A stretch of 64,000 nucleotides of DNA, taken from contig NZ_HE578947.1 in the NCBI RefSeq assembly GCF_000321045.1, positions 534,690-598,689 on the forward strand, read 5' to 3'. The stretch's first letter is position 1; every line of letters begins with the position of its first letter. The notes below the pieces were generated by a model. The model made no database searches, was not told the DNA's origin, and saw only the letters and a list, made by a program, of their open reading frames with translations. Positions 34,360 through 43,870 of this stretch are shown here, piece by piece. Source of the stretch: Phytobacter massiliensis JC163. Its GTDB lineage: Bacteria > Pseudomonadota > Gammaproteobacteria > Enterobacterales > Enterobacteriaceae. The translations under genes and the position numbers were made by a program.

Positions 34360-34989
34360 TTATTCACCAATACTGACTTTTTGTACAGGTATAAGCGGCA
34401 TGTAGCGCAGGATACGATAGCCGGTGTAATAGAAGGCTTCCCGCAGTAAAAACGGCAGTTGGGTAGACCAGCTCTGGTAGCGGCTGGCGGTGACGGGCGA
34501 ACTCCAGCCTTCAATTCGGTTATCCCAGGCGATAAAACGCATCCGCATCATATGCAGAGGATCGCTCACCAGCAGCGCCGTTTTCAGCCGCTGCTGCGCC
34601 ATAATTTCTGCGGCGTAGCGCAGGTTTTCCCGGGTAACGGTCGAGCGCTCTTCGATAAAAATGGCCGACGCCGGCACATTCCGGGTCAGTACATACTCTT
34701 TGGCGATGGCGGCGTCAGAGCGCGCGGCGCCGGGGCTAAACCCTCCGGTCAGAACCAGCGTTTCGACAAAGCCTTCGTGATAGAGCCAGATGGCATGATC
34801 CAGCCTTGCCTGAAACACCGCGCCGGGCCGGGAGCCTTTGACGCCCGCCCCGGCGACAATCGCGCAGTCGGCGTGGCGAGTCTGATCCTGTTTGCTAAAT
34901 TGCCAGATAGCCACGGCGTTATAGACGATGATGATTATCGCGGTCACGATGCACAACAGCGCCAGTTTAAGTAGATTTTTACGCGTCAC
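34360..34989 (-). CDS. YdcF/SanA-type DUF218 membrane protein
   Basis: A 209-residue protein with one N-terminal membrane anchor (about residues 7-29) and a periplasmic DUF218 domain. Domain landmarks are [11 protein letters not shown] near 42, LVLTGGF near 78, [11 protein letters not shown] near 90, the acidic [19 protein letters not shown] and [14 protein letters not shown]. This architecture fits the SanA/YdcF/ElyC family, linked to envelope integrity, with no established enzymatic reaction. It sits between polB and araD, 23 bases upstream of polB, and its last codons overlap the LexA-like site of polB. Confidence 0.8.
   Translation of the reverse strand: MTRKNLLKLALLCIVTAIIIIVYNAVAIWQFSKQDQTRHADCAIVAGAGVKGSRPGAVFQARLDHAIWLYHEGFVETLVLTGGFSPGAARSDAAIAKEYVLTRNVPASAIFIEERSTVTRENLRYAAEIMAQQRLKTALLVSDPLHMMRMRFIAWDNRIEGWSSPVTASRYQSWSTQLPFLLREAFYYTGYRILRYMPLIPVQKVSIGE
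34371..34390 (-). promoter_or_regulatory. LexA-box-like site before polB
   Basis: TACTGACTTTTTGTACAGGT keeps the LexA spacing: CTG(A) then eight bases then ACAG, one mismatch in the core CTGT-N8-ACAG. It lies just upstream of a reverse-strand TATAAT (34352-34347), which could be the polB -10. E. coli polB is a LexA target, so position supports the call. It is inside the 3' end of the neighbouring gene. Confidence 0.55.
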
Positions 34990-35096
34990 GTTGCCCCCAG
35001 CCTGTAAAATCAGGCGACAGGGTTACCGTTTCCGTGCGCAGATTCAACATCTTCACGGCGTGGAATAAGGAATTCGGAATATACAAAGAGACAGGG

Positions 35097-35132
35097 AACC
35101 CGGATGCGGCATAAAAACGCCTGCTCCGGGTT
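35097..35132 (-). terminator. Hairpin after araD
   Basis: Outer arms AACCCGGA and TCCGGGTT enclose a G/C-rich and T-rich interior (REP-like). It begins 5 bases after the araD stop and probably ends or stabilises the araBAD message. No T-run follows the outer stem. Confidence 0.5.
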
Positions 35133-35136
35133 TGCG

Positions 35137-35832
35137 TTACTGGCCGTAGTAGGCTTTTGCGCCGTGCTTACGCAAGTAGTGTTTATCCAGTAGCGTTTGC
35201 TGCATCTCCGGCAGCTGCGGCGCAAGCTGGCGGCAGAAGATACCCATATAGGCGACCTCTTCCAGCACGATGGCGTTATGCACCGCATCATCGGCGTTTT
35301 TACCCCAGGCGAAAGGGCCGTGGGAGTGCACCAGCACGCCGGGCATCTGCGCCGGATCGATGCCTTTTTCGCGGAAGGTTTCCACAATCACCGTGCCGGT
35401 TTCCCATTCGTAAGCGCCGTTGATCTCCTGGTCGGTCATTTTCCGGGTGCAGGGGATCGCGCCATAGAAGTAATCAGCGTGGGTGGTGCCGGTCGCAGGG
35501 ATTGGCTGCCCCGCCTGCGCCCAGATGGTTGCGTGGCGCGAGTGGGTATGCACAATGCCGCCAATGGTGGGGAAAGCCTGATAGAGCAGGCGGTGCGTCG
35601 GCGTGTCGGACGAGGGTTTTTTGCTGCCTTCCACCACCTCTCCGGTATCGAGGCTGACCACGACCATATCCTCAGCGGTCATGACGCTGTAGTCGACGCC
35701 GGAAGGTTTAATCACCAGCACGCCGCGCTCGCGGTCAACGGCGCTGACATTCCCCCAGGTCAGGGTGACCAGATTGTGCTTTGGCAGGGCCAGGTTGGCT
35801 TCCAGCACCTGGCGTTTGAGATCTTCTAACAT
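35137..35832 (-). CDS. araD: L-ribulose-5-phosphate 4-epimerase
   Basis: 231 residues, the E. coli length. It converts L-ribulose 5-phosphate to D-xylulose 5-phosphate, the last step of the arabinose pathway. Class II aldolase fold with zinc ligands: two His in [10 protein letters not shown] (about 95/97) and one in [12 protein letters not shown] (about 171). Third gene of araBAD, separated from araA by a 137-base gap holding a palindromic repeat. Confidence 0.97.
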   Translation of the reverse strand: MLEDLKRQVLEANLALPKHNLVTLTWGNVSAVDRERGVLVIKPSGVDYSVMTAEDMVVVSLDTGEVVEGSKKPSSDTPTHRLLYQAFPTIGGIVHTHSRHATIWAQAGQPIPATGTTHADYFYGAIPCTRKMTDQEINGAYEWETGTVIVETFREKGIDPAQMPGVLVHSHGPFAWGKNADDAVHNAIVLEEVAYMGIFCRQLAPQLPEMQQTLLDKHYLRKHGAKAYYGQ

Positions 35833-35863
35833 AATGTGCTCCGAATAGCTGACGAGTCAGGTT

Positions 35864-35961
35864 CCCCTCACTCCGGCCCTCTCCCGGCGGGACGAAGGGG
35901 GCAAGCAGCCCGCGCCCGATCGGTCCCCTCTCCCCGTTGGGGAGAGGGTTAGGGTGAGGGG
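35864..35961. repeat. Imperfect palindromic intergenic element between araA and araD
   Basis: A 98-base stretch whose ends are inverted: CCCCTCAC at the left and GTGAGGGG at the right. Inner arms CCCTCTCCC and GGGGAGAGGG are also complementary, and a tight CCCCTCTCCCC/GGGGAGAGGG hairpin lies at the right end. This resembles widespread non-coding gamma-proteobacterial intergenic repeats rather than a gene. It is transcribed as part of araBAD. Confidence 0.75.
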
Positions 35962-35969
35962 AGAGCCTC

Positions 35970-37472
35970 TTAACGTTTCGAACCGTAATAGACTTCGTTC
36001 CAGCGCAGGGCGTCTTTGAACGCAGGCAGACGGGTGTCGTTATCGATCACTGCCAGCTCAATTTCATGCAGTTCGGCGAACTGGCGCATGTCGTTGAGAT
36101 CCAGCGCATGGCTAAAGACGGTATGGTGCGCGCCGCCTGCCAGAATCCAGGCTTCGGACGCGGTAGGCAGATCCGGTTGCGCTTTCCACAGCGCGTTAGC
36201 CACCGGCAGTTTCGGCAGGTCGTGCGGGGTTTTTACCGCGTCGACGCAGTTCACCAGCAGGCGGAACCTGTCCCCCAGATCGATCAGGCTGGCGTTAATG
36301 GCCGGGCCGGTTTTGGTGGAGAAGATCAGGCGCGCCGGATCGGCTTTGCCGCCGATGCCGAGGAACTGCACGTCGAGGATCGGTTTTTCGTCCAGCGCGA
36401 TGGAGGGGCACACTTCCAGCATATGAGAGCCGAGCACCAGATCGTTGCCCTCTTCGAAGTGGTAGGTGTAATCCTCCATAAATGAGGTGCCGCCCTGCAG
36501 ACCGGTTGACATCACCTTCATGATGCGAAGCAGAGCGGCGGTTTTCCAGTCGCCTTCCCCGGCAAAGCCGTAGCCCTGCTGCATCAGGCGCTGTACCGCC
36601 AGGCCCGGCAGCTGTTTCAGGCCGTGTAAGTCTTCAAACGTGGTGGTGAAGGCGTGGAAGCCACCCTGTTCGAGGAAGCGTTTCATGCCCAGTTCAATGC
36701 GGGCGGCATCCAGCACGTTCTGGCGCTTGTCGCCGTTGACTTGCGCCGCTGGCGTCAGGCGGTAGCTGCTTTCGTATTCGTCGATCAGCGCGCTCACGTC
36801 GCCGTCGCTCACTTCGTTCACCACCTGTACCAGGTCGCCCACCGCCCAGGTGTTCACCGAGAAGCCGAACTTCATCTGCGCGGCCACTTTATCGCCGTCG
36901 GTTACCGCCACTTCGCGCATATTGTCGCCGAAGCGGCACACTTTCAGCTGGCGGGTATCCTGTTTCGACACGGCCTGACGCATCCAGCCGCCGATACGCG
37001 CATGGGCGCGTTTGTCCTGCCAGTGGCCGGTAACGACGCTATGCTGCTTGCGCATACGCGCGCCGATAAAACCAAACTCGCGGCCGCCGTGGGCGGTCTG
37101 GTTGAGGTTCATAAAGTCCATATCGATGCTGTCCCAGGGCAGGGCGGCATTGTACTGGGTGTGGAACTGCAGCAGCGGCTTGTTGAGGATAGTCAGGCCG
37201 TTGATCCACATTTTGGCAGGCGAGAAGGTATGCATCCACACCACCATACCGGCGCATTTATCATCGTAGTTGGCGTCGCGGCAGATATGGGTGATCTCAT
37301 CCGGCGAAGTGCCGAGCGGTTTTAAGACCAGTTTGCAGGGCAGTTTGGCTTCCGCATTCAGGGCGTTCACCACCTGTTCGGCGTGCTGAGTCACCTGGCG
37401 CAGCGCTTCCGGTCCATAAAGGTGCTGGCTGCCAATCACAAACCATATTTCATAGTTATTAAAAATCGTCAT
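35970..37472 (-). CDS. araA: L-arabinose isomerase
   Basis: 500 residues, the E. coli length. It converts L-arabinose to L-ribulose in the cytoplasm using Mn2+. Family segments include [13 protein letters not shown] near the start, [14 protein letters not shown] near 93, [20 protein letters not shown] near 330 (metal-binding Glu and His) and HHTVFSHAL near 450. It follows araB by 10 bases. Confidence 0.97.
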   Translation of the reverse strand: MTIFNNYEIWFVIGSQHLYGPEALRQVTQHAEQVVNALNAEAKLPCKLVLKPLGTSPDEITHICRDANYDDKCAGMVVWMHTFSPAKMWINGLTILNKPLLQFHTQYNAALPWDSIDMDFMNLNQTAHGGREFGFIGARMRKQHSVVTGHWQDKRAHARIGGWMRQAVSKQDTRQLKVCRFGDNMREVAVTDGDKVAAQMKFGFSVNTWAVGDLVQVVNEVSDGDVSALIDEYESSYRLTPAAQVNGDKRQNVLDAARIELGMKRFLEQGGFHAFTTTFEDLHGLKQLPGLAVQRLMQQGYGFAGEGDWKTAALLRIMKVMSTGLQGGTSFMEDYTYHFEEGNDLVLGSHMLEVCPSIALDEKPILDVQFLGIGGKADPARLIFSTKTGPAINASLIDLGDRFRLLVNCVDAVKTPHDLPKLPVANALWKAQPDLPTASEAWILAGGAHHTVFSHALDLNDMRQFAELHEIELAVIDNDTRLPAFKDALRWNEVYYGSKR

Positions 37473-37482
37473 TATCGTTTCC

Positions 37483-39177
37483 TTAATGAGTAAGCGCTGC
37501 CTGCGGCGTCGGCGCGGCTACGGGGAGATAGTGAAGCTCGGCGCTTTCCGCCCACTGCTGGTAGCGGCGATAGAGCTGTTCGAAGCGTTTCGCCTGCGCA
37601 GAAGCAGGCTGCAGGGTGTCTTCAATCTGGCTGGCCATCTGCTGCTGTGCGGCGGGAATATCTTTGTGAACCCCGGCGGCGACGGCGGCAAAAATCGCCG
37701 CGCCCAGCGCGCAGCACTGATCGGAGGCGACAATTTGCAGCGGGCGGTTAAGCACATCGCAGCAGGCCTGCATGATGACCCGGTTTTTACGGGCGATGCC
37801 CCCCAGCGCCATCACGTTATCCACGCTGATGCCCTGTTCGGTGAAACACTCCATAATCGCCCGCGCGCCGAAGGCGGTGGCGGCAATCAGCCCGCCGAAC
37901 AGCGCCGGGGCGTCGGTGGCCAGGTTCAGATCGGTAATCACCCCTTTCAGGCGCTGGTTAGCGTTGGGAGTGCGGCGACCGTTAAACCAGTCGAGCACCA
38001 CCGGCAAATGTTCGAGGGAAGGGTTTTTCGCCCAGGCGTCGGTGAGGGCGGGCAGCAGGGCTTTCTGGCTGGCCTTGATCTGCGTTTTCAGTTCAGGATG
38101 CTGAACGGCAAGCTGTTCCAGCGGCCAGCCAAGCACTCGGCCAAACCAGGCGTAGATATCGCCAAAGGCGGACTGGCCCGCTTCCAGACCGATAAAGTCC
38201 GGCACCACGCTGCCGTCGACCTGGCCGCAAATGCCTTTAACCGCACGGTCGCCAACGCTTGGCTTGTCGGCAATCAGAATGTCGCAGGTGGAGGTGCCTA
38301 TCACCTTCACCAGCGTGTTGGGCTGCGCGCCTGCGCCCACCGCACCCATATGGCAGTCGAACGCGCCGCCGGAGATAACCACTTCCTGAGAAAGCCCCAG
38401 GCGCTGCGCCCACTCGGCGGTCAGCGTGCCTACCGGAATATCGGCGGTGAAGGTTTCGCTAAACAGCGGGCAGGGGAGATGTTTATTAAGCAGCGGGTCC
38501 AGCTCGTCAAAGAAGCTGGCAGGCGGCAGGCCACCCCAGCTTTCGTGCCACAGGGATTTATGCCCGGCGCTGCAGCGACCGCGGCGAATATCCTGCGGGC
38601 GGGTGGTGCCCGAAAGCAGGGCCGGCACCCAGTCGCACAGTTCAATCCATGAGGCGGCGGCCTGCGCGACGGCGCTGTCGGCGCGAGTTACGTGCAGGAT
38701 TTTCGCCCAGAACCATTCGCTGGAGTAAATGCCGCCGATGTAGCGGGAGTAATCGGTTTTGCCCGCCGTATGGCAAAGACGGGTAATGGCCTCCGCCTCT
38801 TCCACCGCAGTGTGGTCTTTCCACAGCACGAACATCGCGTTGGGGTTATCAGCGAATTCCGGGCGGAGCGCCAGCACGCGGCCTTCGGCATCAATGGGGG
38901 CCGGGGTTGAGCCGGTGCTGTCAACGCCGATGCCTTTGATGTCCGCGCGCTGTTCGGCGCTGAGCTGAGCCAGAACGCCTTTTATGGCGGACTCCATCGA
39001 TTCGATGTAATCCCGCGGGTGGTGGCGAAACTGGTTGTGCGGGGCGTCGCAGTAGCGTCCCTCCTGCCAGCGCGGATACCACTCCACGCTGGTGGCGATC
39101 TCATCGCCGCATGCGCAGTCTACCGCCAGGGCGCGTACCGAGTCGCTGCCGAAGTCGAGGCCGATTGTGATTGCCAT
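37483..39177 (-). CDS. araB: Ribulokinase
   Basis: 564 residues (E. coli 566), FGGY kinase family. It phosphorylates L-ribulose with ATP. The N-terminal [20 protein letters not shown], the [13 protein letters not shown] segment near 85 and the C-terminal [20 protein letters not shown] are recognisable. First gene of araBAD, read from the pBAD promoter at 39211-39240 and activated by AraC with arabinose. Confidence 0.97.
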   Translation of the reverse strand: MAITIGLDFGSDSVRALAVDCACGDEIATSVEWYPRWQEGRYCDAPHNQFRHHPRDYIESMESAIKGVLAQLSAEQRADIKGIGVDSTGSTPAPIDAEGRVLALRPEFADNPNAMFVLWKDHTAVEEAEAITRLCHTAGKTDYSRYIGGIYSSEWFWAKILHVTRADSAVAQAAASWIELCDWVPALLSGTTRPQDIRRGRCSAGHKSLWHESWGGLPPASFFDELDPLLNKHLPCPLFSETFTADIPVGTLTAEWAQRLGLSQEVVISGGAFDCHMGAVGAGAQPNTLVKVIGTSTCDILIADKPSVGDRAVKGICGQVDGSVVPDFIGLEAGQSAFGDIYAWFGRVLGWPLEQLAVQHPELKTQIKASQKALLPALTDAWAKNPSLEHLPVVLDWFNGRRTPNANQRLKGVITDLNLATDAPALFGGLIAATAFGARAIMECFTEQGISVDNVMALGGIARKNRVIMQACCDVLNRPLQIVASDQCCALGAAIFAAVAAGVHKDIPAAQQQMASQIEDTLQPASAQAKRFEQLYRRYQQWAESAELHYLPVAAPTPQAALTH

Positions 39178-39210
39178 CGTGTTGCTCCATGAAAAATAAC
39201 CTTAGGGAGA

Positions 39211-39274
39211 AACATAGTGATCGGGGGAGAAAAACGTCAGGCAGGATCCGCTAATCTTATGGATGAAAATGCTA
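39211..39274 (-). promoter_or_regulatory. araBAD promoter with AraC sites I1 and I2
   Basis: On the reverse strand: I1 TAGCATTTTCATCCATA (39274-39258), then I2 at 39253-39237, 21 bases away, overlapping the -35 CTGACG (39240-39235). An 18-base spacer leads to -10 TATGTT (39216-39211). The arrangement and most bases match E. coli pBAD, including I2 overlapping the -35 by 4 bases. Confidence 0.9.
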
Positions 39275-39287
39275 TGGCTGTGCAAAG

Positions 39288-39303
39288 TGTGACGCCGTGC
39301 AAA
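39288..39303 (-). promoter_or_regulatory. CRP site of the ara control region
   Basis: TGTGACGCCGTGCAAA fits the CRP pattern TGTGA-N6-TCACA in the strong half. It lies at the same place as the E. coli araBAD/araC CRP site, just beyond I1. It serves catabolite control of both divergent promoters. Confidence 0.85.
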
Positions 39304-39310
39304 GATTCGA

Positions 39311-39348
39311 TGTGGACATTTCTGCCGCCTTTATAGACACTTTGGTTG
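39311..39348 (+). promoter_or_regulatory. araO1 operator of the araC promoter
   Basis: Two 17-base AraC half-sites, TGTGGACATTTCTGCCG and TATAGACACTTTGGTTG, are spaced 21 bases apart, as in E. coli araO1. AraC binding here represses its own gene. Confidence 0.8.
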
Positions 39349-39466
39349 ATGCTTTTTTCTGGCCTGGAAAGGGGGAAATAGCGTAACTTCTTTTATCTGG
39401 AAGGGTTAAAAGTGGTGCCTGTTCCCCGGAATGGATGTAAATTGCCTGAAATATGAAAAGCGTCTC

Positions 39467-39486
39467 AATATGGACAATTGGTTTCC
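39467..39486 (+). promoter_or_regulatory. araO2 looping operator
   Basis: CAATATGGACAATTGGTTTC is the same as E. coli araO2 as I recall it. It lies about 210 bases from I1, the distance used for the AraC repression loop, and is in the araC leader. Confidence 0.88.
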
Positions 39487-39512
39487 TTTGAGATAACCGG
39501 AGTATTGCGTTT

Positions 39513-40358
39513 ATGGCTGAATCGCAAAACGATCCACTGCTGCCTGGCTACTCGTTCAACGCCCATCTGGTGGCCGGGCTGACCCCCATTGAAGCTGACG
39601 GCTACCTCGATTTTTTCATCGACCGCCCGCTTGGCATGAAGGGGTATATCCTCAACTTCACCCTGCGCGGCGAAGGCGTGGTCAATAACCATGGCGAACA
39701 GTATATTTGCCGCCCCGGCGATATGCTGCTGTTCCCGCCAGGGGAAATTCACCACTATGGCCGCCACCCCGATGCCAAAGAGTGGTATCACCAGTGGGTC
39801 TATTTCCGTCCCAGAGCCTACTGGAACGAATGGCTCAGCTGGCCGACTATCTTTGCGCACACCGGTTTTTACCGCCCGGATGAGGCCTATATCGCGCAGT
39901 TTAGCGACCTGTTCGCGCAAATTATCGATGCCGGGCAGAGTGCAGGGCGCTATGCGGAACTGCTGGCGATCAATCTGCTGGAACAGCTCCTCCTGCGCCG
40001 TATGGATGCCATTAATGAATCGTTGCATCCGCCGCTGGATAACCGCGTGCGCGACGCCTGTCAGTACATCAGCGATCATCTGGCGGACAGCCAGTTTGAT
40101 ATTGCAAGCGTCGCTCAGCATGTCTGTCTGTCGCCTTCCCGCCTGTCGCACCTGTTTCGCCAGCAGCTGGGCGTCAGCGTCCTGAGCTGGCGTGAGGATC
40201 AGCGCATCAGCCAGGCCAAGCTGCTGCTAAGCACCACCCGAATGCCCATCGCCAGCGTCGGGCGCAACGTCGGCTTCGAAGATCAGCTCTATTTTTCACG
40301 GGTGTTTAAAAAATGTACCGGCGCCAGCCCCAGCGAATTTCGTGCCGGGTGCGAGTAA
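39513..40358 (+). CDS. araC: Arabinose operon regulator
   Basis: 281 residues; E. coli AraC is 292 with an 11-residue longer tail, while the Salmonella protein is also 281. The N-terminal domain holds the arabinose-binding cupin ([19 protein letters not shown]) and a dimer helix. The C-terminal part has two helix-turn-helix units ([20 protein letters not shown] and [20 protein letters not shown]). It activates araBAD with arabinose and represses without it by looping between araO2 and I1; all four operator elements are present upstream. Confidence 0.97.
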   Translation: MAESQNDPLLPGYSFNAHLVAGLTPIEADGYLDFFIDRPLGMKGYILNFTLRGEGVVNNHGEQYICRPGDMLLFPPGEIHHYGRHPDAKEWYHQWVYFRPRAYWNEWLSWPTIFAHTGFYRPDEAYIAQFSDLFAQIIDAGQSAGRYAELLAINLLEQLLLRRMDAINESLHPPLDNRVRDACQYISDHLADSQFDIASVAQHVCLSPSRLSHLFRQQLGVSVLSWREDQRISQAKLLLSTTRMPIASVGRNVGFEDQLYFSRVFKKCTGASPSEFRAGCE

Positions 40359-40367
40359 AACTAAACC

Positions 40368-40397
40368 GATGCTGAGGTTTACCTCTTCCTCAGCATC
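40368..40397 (+). terminator. Hairpin after araC
   Basis: GATGCTGAGG and CCTCAGCATC form a 10-bp stem with a 10-base loop, 10 bases after araC. No clear T-run follows. Downstream, 40400-40627 is very AT-rich and should hold the promoter of the next operon; no gene is seen there. Confidence 0.6.
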
Positions 40398-40627
40398 AAG
40401 CTAGTGGGGTAATGCCTTCGCCTCTTATTTATCACTACGATGAATGTAATTAATATAAATACACAATAATTTTATATATATTTCGATGATGCATTTACGT
40501 TGATTCATTCATATGAATGATGAATTGTTTGTGTATTTTTGCTTGTTTTTGTTTCTCTGTTTTTTTCTTGAGTTAACTCGCGGTAATCTTCTTTTTGAAC
40601 GCCATAATAAAAATAAAAGGAATGATT

Positions 40628-41860
40628 ATGTATCGAGAGACCCGCCGTGAAAAAATCATCTTATTACTACGCACAAAAGACGAATGCAGCGTAAACGATC
40701 TCGCTGACTATTTTAAGGTGACGAAAGAGACTATTCGCAGCGATCTGACGTGGCTGCAAAATAAGGGAATTGTGGTACGGCATCATGGCGGCGCCTCGTT
40801 AAAAAAACACTTGATGCAAAATGCCTTGTTTCAGCAGGGCGGAATCGATATGCGCCTGCTGCTCAACCCGCGGCAACAAGGTATTGACTATTTAACACCT
40901 CAGGATGAAAAAGGACGCGTTATGGTTGGGAAAGTTTGTATATTGGGTTCGTTTAACGTTGATATCGTCGCCAAAGTACACCGTTTTCCTCAGCACGGCG
41001 AAACGCTCATCGCCAGGGAAGTGACTATCGGGCCCGGCGGAAAAGGCGCTAACCAGGCGCTGGCGGCCCATCGCGCGGGCGCTCAGGTTCATTTTGCCAG
41101 CAAAGTAGGGGGGGATCAGTTCAACGCGTTCGCCCGAAAGCATATCGAATCGGTGGGGATGAGTTCGTTTACCCTGTATGAATCAGAAGACGCGATCACC
41201 GGCAGCGCCGTTATTTATGTTAACGATGAAGGTGAGAATATGATTGCTATTCTCCCGGGCGCTAACCATAAAATTAGCGAGAATGATATTGCTCAGCTTA
41301 CCCCTTTTATTGCCGAGTCTGATGTGTTCGTTGTGCAAATGGAAAATAACCTGGCGGCAACGAAATTAGCGCTGAAATGCGCCAAAGAACTCCGCGTAAC
41401 GACGATATTAAACCCCGCGCCGTGGTCGCCTGAGGTGGCGAGCTTATTACCTCTGGCGGATATTGTGACGCCGAATGAAACCGAAGCGATGGCGATGTCC
41501 GGCGTACAGGTCCACGACATCCCCAGCGCCATGCAGGCGGCAAGGCATATTTATGATGCCGCCCAGTGCGCCGTCATTATTACGATGGGCAAGCAGGGCG
41601 CTTTAATTTTTGATGGTCAGCACTACTCGCATATTCCGGCGTTCTCCGCCGTGGCAGTGGATACCACGGGCGCAGGCGACGCGTTCAACGGCGCGCTGGC
41701 CGCCTCGCTGGCGAGGGGGGAATCGCTGGTTAAGTCCGCCTGGTACGCCAGCGCCTTTGCGTCGCTGGCGGTAGAGCAGGAAGGCGCAGCGAATATGCCG
41801 GATGAAGCATTAGTCGCCGCCAGAATTAAACAACAGAATGTCGCCATTCAGACATTCTAA
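40628..41860 (+). CDS. DeoR-type HTH fused to a ribokinase (PfkB) domain
   Basis: A 410-residue fusion. Residues 5-60 are a DeoR winged helix (recognition helix VTKETIRSDLTWLQ, then VVRHHGGAS). The usual DeoR sugar-phosphate sensor domain is missing, and after a 40-residue linker a complete ribokinase-type domain begins (VCILGSFNVDIVAKV, residues 103-117). It has GPGGKGANQALAAHRAGA near 136 and the catalytic signature DTTGAGDAFNGALA at 345-358. ATG 40628 is preferred since AAAAGG is 7 bases upstream. An internal ATG at 40922 with a nearby AAAGGA could give a kinase-only product. First gene of an operon with an aldolase-family gene and tctCBA. It likely binds DNA and phosphorylates a sugar or sugar acid; the substrate is unknown. 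Confidence 0.85.
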   Translation: MYRETRREKIILLLRTKDECSVNDLADYFKVTKETIRSDLTWLQNKGIVVRHHGGASLKKHLMQNALFQQGGIDMRLLLNPRQQGIDYLTPQDEKGRVMVGKVCILGSFNVDIVAKVHRFPQHGETLIAREVTIGPGGKGANQALAAHRAGAQVHFASKVGGDQFNAFARKHIESVGMSSFTLYESEDAITGSAVIYVNDEGENMIAILPGANHKISENDIAQLTPFIAESDVFVVQMENNLAATKLALKCAKELRVTTILNPAPWSPEVASLLPLADIVTPNETEAMAMSGVQVHDIPSAMQAARHIYDAAQCAVIITMGKQGALIFDGQHYSHIPAFSAVAVDTTGAGDAFNGALAASLARGESLVKSAWYASAFASLAVEQEGAANMPDEALVAARIKQQNVAIQTF

Positions 41861-41887
41861 CTTATAGCTCATGCAAGGATTGTAAGA

Positions 41888-42814
41888 ATGAAAAGTATTG
41901 CGGGAATTATTCCGGTGATGTTAACGCCCTTCACGGAGGATAATAAAATTGATTATCCGGGCCTCGGAAAATTAATTGACTGGTATATCGCCAACGGTGC
42001 CGATGCCTTATTCGCCGTCTGTCAGTCCAGCGAAATGCAGTTTTTAAGCCTTGAAGAGCGCGTCGCGCTGGCGAAATTCGTTGTTGAACATACCCGGCAG
42101 CGGGTACCGGTGATTGCGTCTGGCCATATTTCTGACGGTCTGGACGATCAAATTAGCGAGCTGACGGCGATGGCCCAGACCGGTATTGATGCGCTGGTGC
42201 TGGTGACCAACCACCTTGATCCTAAAAACGAAGGAACCGAGGTTTTCAAACACCATCTGGACGCGATTCTGGCCGCGCTACCGCCGACCATGGCGCTGGG
42301 GCTGTATGAGTGTCCGGCGCCGTACCGCCGTTTGCTTTCTGATGAAGAACTGATGTACTGCGCCAATAGCGGCCGTTTCCGGGTGCTGAAAGATGTAAGC
42401 TGCGACCTGCCGACCGTGACGCGCCGGGTAGCGTTGGTAAAAGAGACGCCGATGGCGATTGTCAATGCCAATGCCGCCATCGCCTGGGACGCGATGCTGG
42501 CCGGCTCGAAAGGTTTCTGCGGCGTGTTTACCAATTTTCATCCGGACCTCTATCACTGGCTCTATCACCACGGCGCGCAGCACCCGGATGTCGCTGAGCC
42601 GCTGTCCCTGTTTTTATCCCTTAGCGCCGTGACTGAAACGCTCGGCTATCCGAAAAACGCCAAAATTTTCCATCAGCGCATCGGCACCTTCTCCAGCACG
42701 CACTGTCGCGTGACGGCGGATGATGTGCTGAAAAAATACTGGGGTCTGGGAGTGATTTTGCAGCAGATTGCCGACGGCGCGGAATGGCAGCGTAAACAGC
42801 TCGCGAAAAAATAA
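41888..42814 (+). CDS. DapA/NanA-family lyase (class I aldolase or dehydratase)
   Basis: A 308-residue TIM-barrel protein of the dihydrodipicolinate synthase / N-acetylneuraminate lyase family. The Schiff-base lysine is Lys168 (FRVLKDVSCD) and the partner tyrosine is Tyr140 (LGLYECP). The usual GTTGE/GSTGE substrate loop near residue 45 reads VCQSSE, so the substrate is probably neither aspartate semialdehyde nor sialic acid. True dapA is expected elsewhere. It follows the HTH-kinase fusion by 27 bases and precedes tctC by 50, which suggests cleavage or dehydration of an imported organic or sugar acid, releasing pyruvate or a 2-oxo acid. Exact reaction unknown. Confidence 0.82.
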   Translation: MKSIAGIIPVMLTPFTEDNKIDYPGLGKLIDWYIANGADALFAVCQSSEMQFLSLEERVALAKFVVEHTRQRVPVIASGHISDGLDDQISELTAMAQTGIDALVLVTNHLDPKNEGTEVFKHHLDAILAALPPTMALGLYECPAPYRRLLSDEELMYCANSGRFRVLKDVSCDLPTVTRRVALVKETPMAIVNANAAIAWDAMLAGSKGFCGVFTNFHPDLYHWLYHHGAQHPDVAEPLSLFLSLSAVTETLGYPKNAKIFHQRIGTFSSTHCRVTADDVLKKYWGLGVILQQIADGAEWQRKQLAKK

Positions 42815-42864
42815 CAACCAACGCTCTGTTACCTACACGAGAACATCTGACAGGAGTCCTGAAT

Positions 42865-43815
42865 ATGAAATGTATCCTCACTGGTTTGGCTGTTGCTTCA
42901 CTCTTTGTTTCTTCTTCCGTGCTGGCCGCATGGCCGGATAAACCGATCCAGATAATCGTTCCCTGGGGCGCGGGCGGCAATACCGATACCGTAGCGCGGC
43001 TGGTGGCGGAAGGTTTACAGAAGCAGCTTGGCGTTAACGTCAACGTGGTGAACCGTACCGGCGGCGCAGGCGTCGTCGGCCATGATGCGATTGCGCGGGC
43101 GAAACCGGATGGTTATACCCTGGGGATCGCCACGGTCGAAATTGCGATGATGCATCATCAGGGCATGACCAACCTGAGCTATAAAAATTACACGCCGATC
43201 ACCCGCCTGGCGGTGAATCTTGGCGGCGTACAGGTGGCGGCGAATTCTCAGTTTGAAAATATTGTCCAGTTGACCGATTACATCAAGGCGAATCCCGGCA
43301 AGCTGAAGGCGTCCGGCAGCGGCCTGAACTCCGGCTGGCATCTTAATTTAATCGGGATGCTGGATAGCATGGGGCTGCCGCCTTCCGCGGTGACCTGGGT
43401 TCCGTCTGAGGGCGCGAACTCGGCGCTGATGGAACTGGTGTCCGGCGGGATCGATTTTACGACCTCTTCGCCGGGCGAAGCCAAAAGCATGGTTGACGCC
43501 AAAATGGTGCGTAACCTGACCACAATGGCGGAAAAACCGGAAGGTTTGTATAAGGATATCCCGGTGTTCCAGCAGGCTACACCCTATAAATATAGCCTTG
43601 CCACCTGGAACTCGCTGGTTGTCCCCGCCGGAACGGCAGACGAAGTCACGCAGAAATTAACCGAGGCGATGAAGGCGGTTTTCGCCGACGGTAAATTGCA
43701 GGAGTTCGCAACTAAACAAGGTTTTGAAGTTTATCCGCTCTTCGGCGCTGAAATGCAGACCTTTATGGCCCAGGAAGATGAAAAATACGGCAAGTTAATT
43801 AGCAAAATAAAATAG
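42865..43815 (+). CDS. Tripartite tricarboxylate transporter substrate-binding protein
   Basis: A 316-residue periplasmic receptor of the TctC/Bug family. Signal peptide of about 21 residues (MKCILTGLAVASLFVSSSVL). The mature start AWPDKPIQIIVPWGAGGNTD is the family hallmark, followed by VVNRTGGAGVVG and AKPDGYTLGI. It should bind a carboxylate in the periplasm and hand it to the TctAB membrane proteins encoded next. AGGAGT precedes the ATG. Citrate-type tctDE two-component genes are absent; the HTH-kinase fusion is the only regulator nearby. Confidence 0.9.
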   Translation: MKCILTGLAVASLFVSSSVLAAWPDKPIQIIVPWGAGGNTDTVARLVAEGLQKQLGVNVNVVNRTGGAGVVGHDAIARAKPDGYTLGIATVEIAMMHHQGMTNLSYKNYTPITRLAVNLGGVQVAANSQFENIVQLTDYIKANPGKLKASGSGLNSGWHLNLIGMLDSMGLPPSAVTWVPSEGANSALMELVSGGIDFTTSSPGEAKSMVDAKMVRNLTTMAEKPEGLYKDIPVFQQATPYKYSLATWNSLVVPAGTADEVTQKLTEAMKAVFADGKLQEFATKQGFEVYPLFGAEMQTFMAQEDEKYGKLISKIK

Positions 43816-43870
43816 TCACCATAAGCCTGGCGGCGGCTTTGAGCCGTCGCCGCTATGAAGGGATATGTCT

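Noticed and set aside
35864-35961. Transposon or IS end in the araA-araD gap
   Set aside because: No transposase frame and no target-site duplication seen; a small non-coding palindromic repeat is enough.
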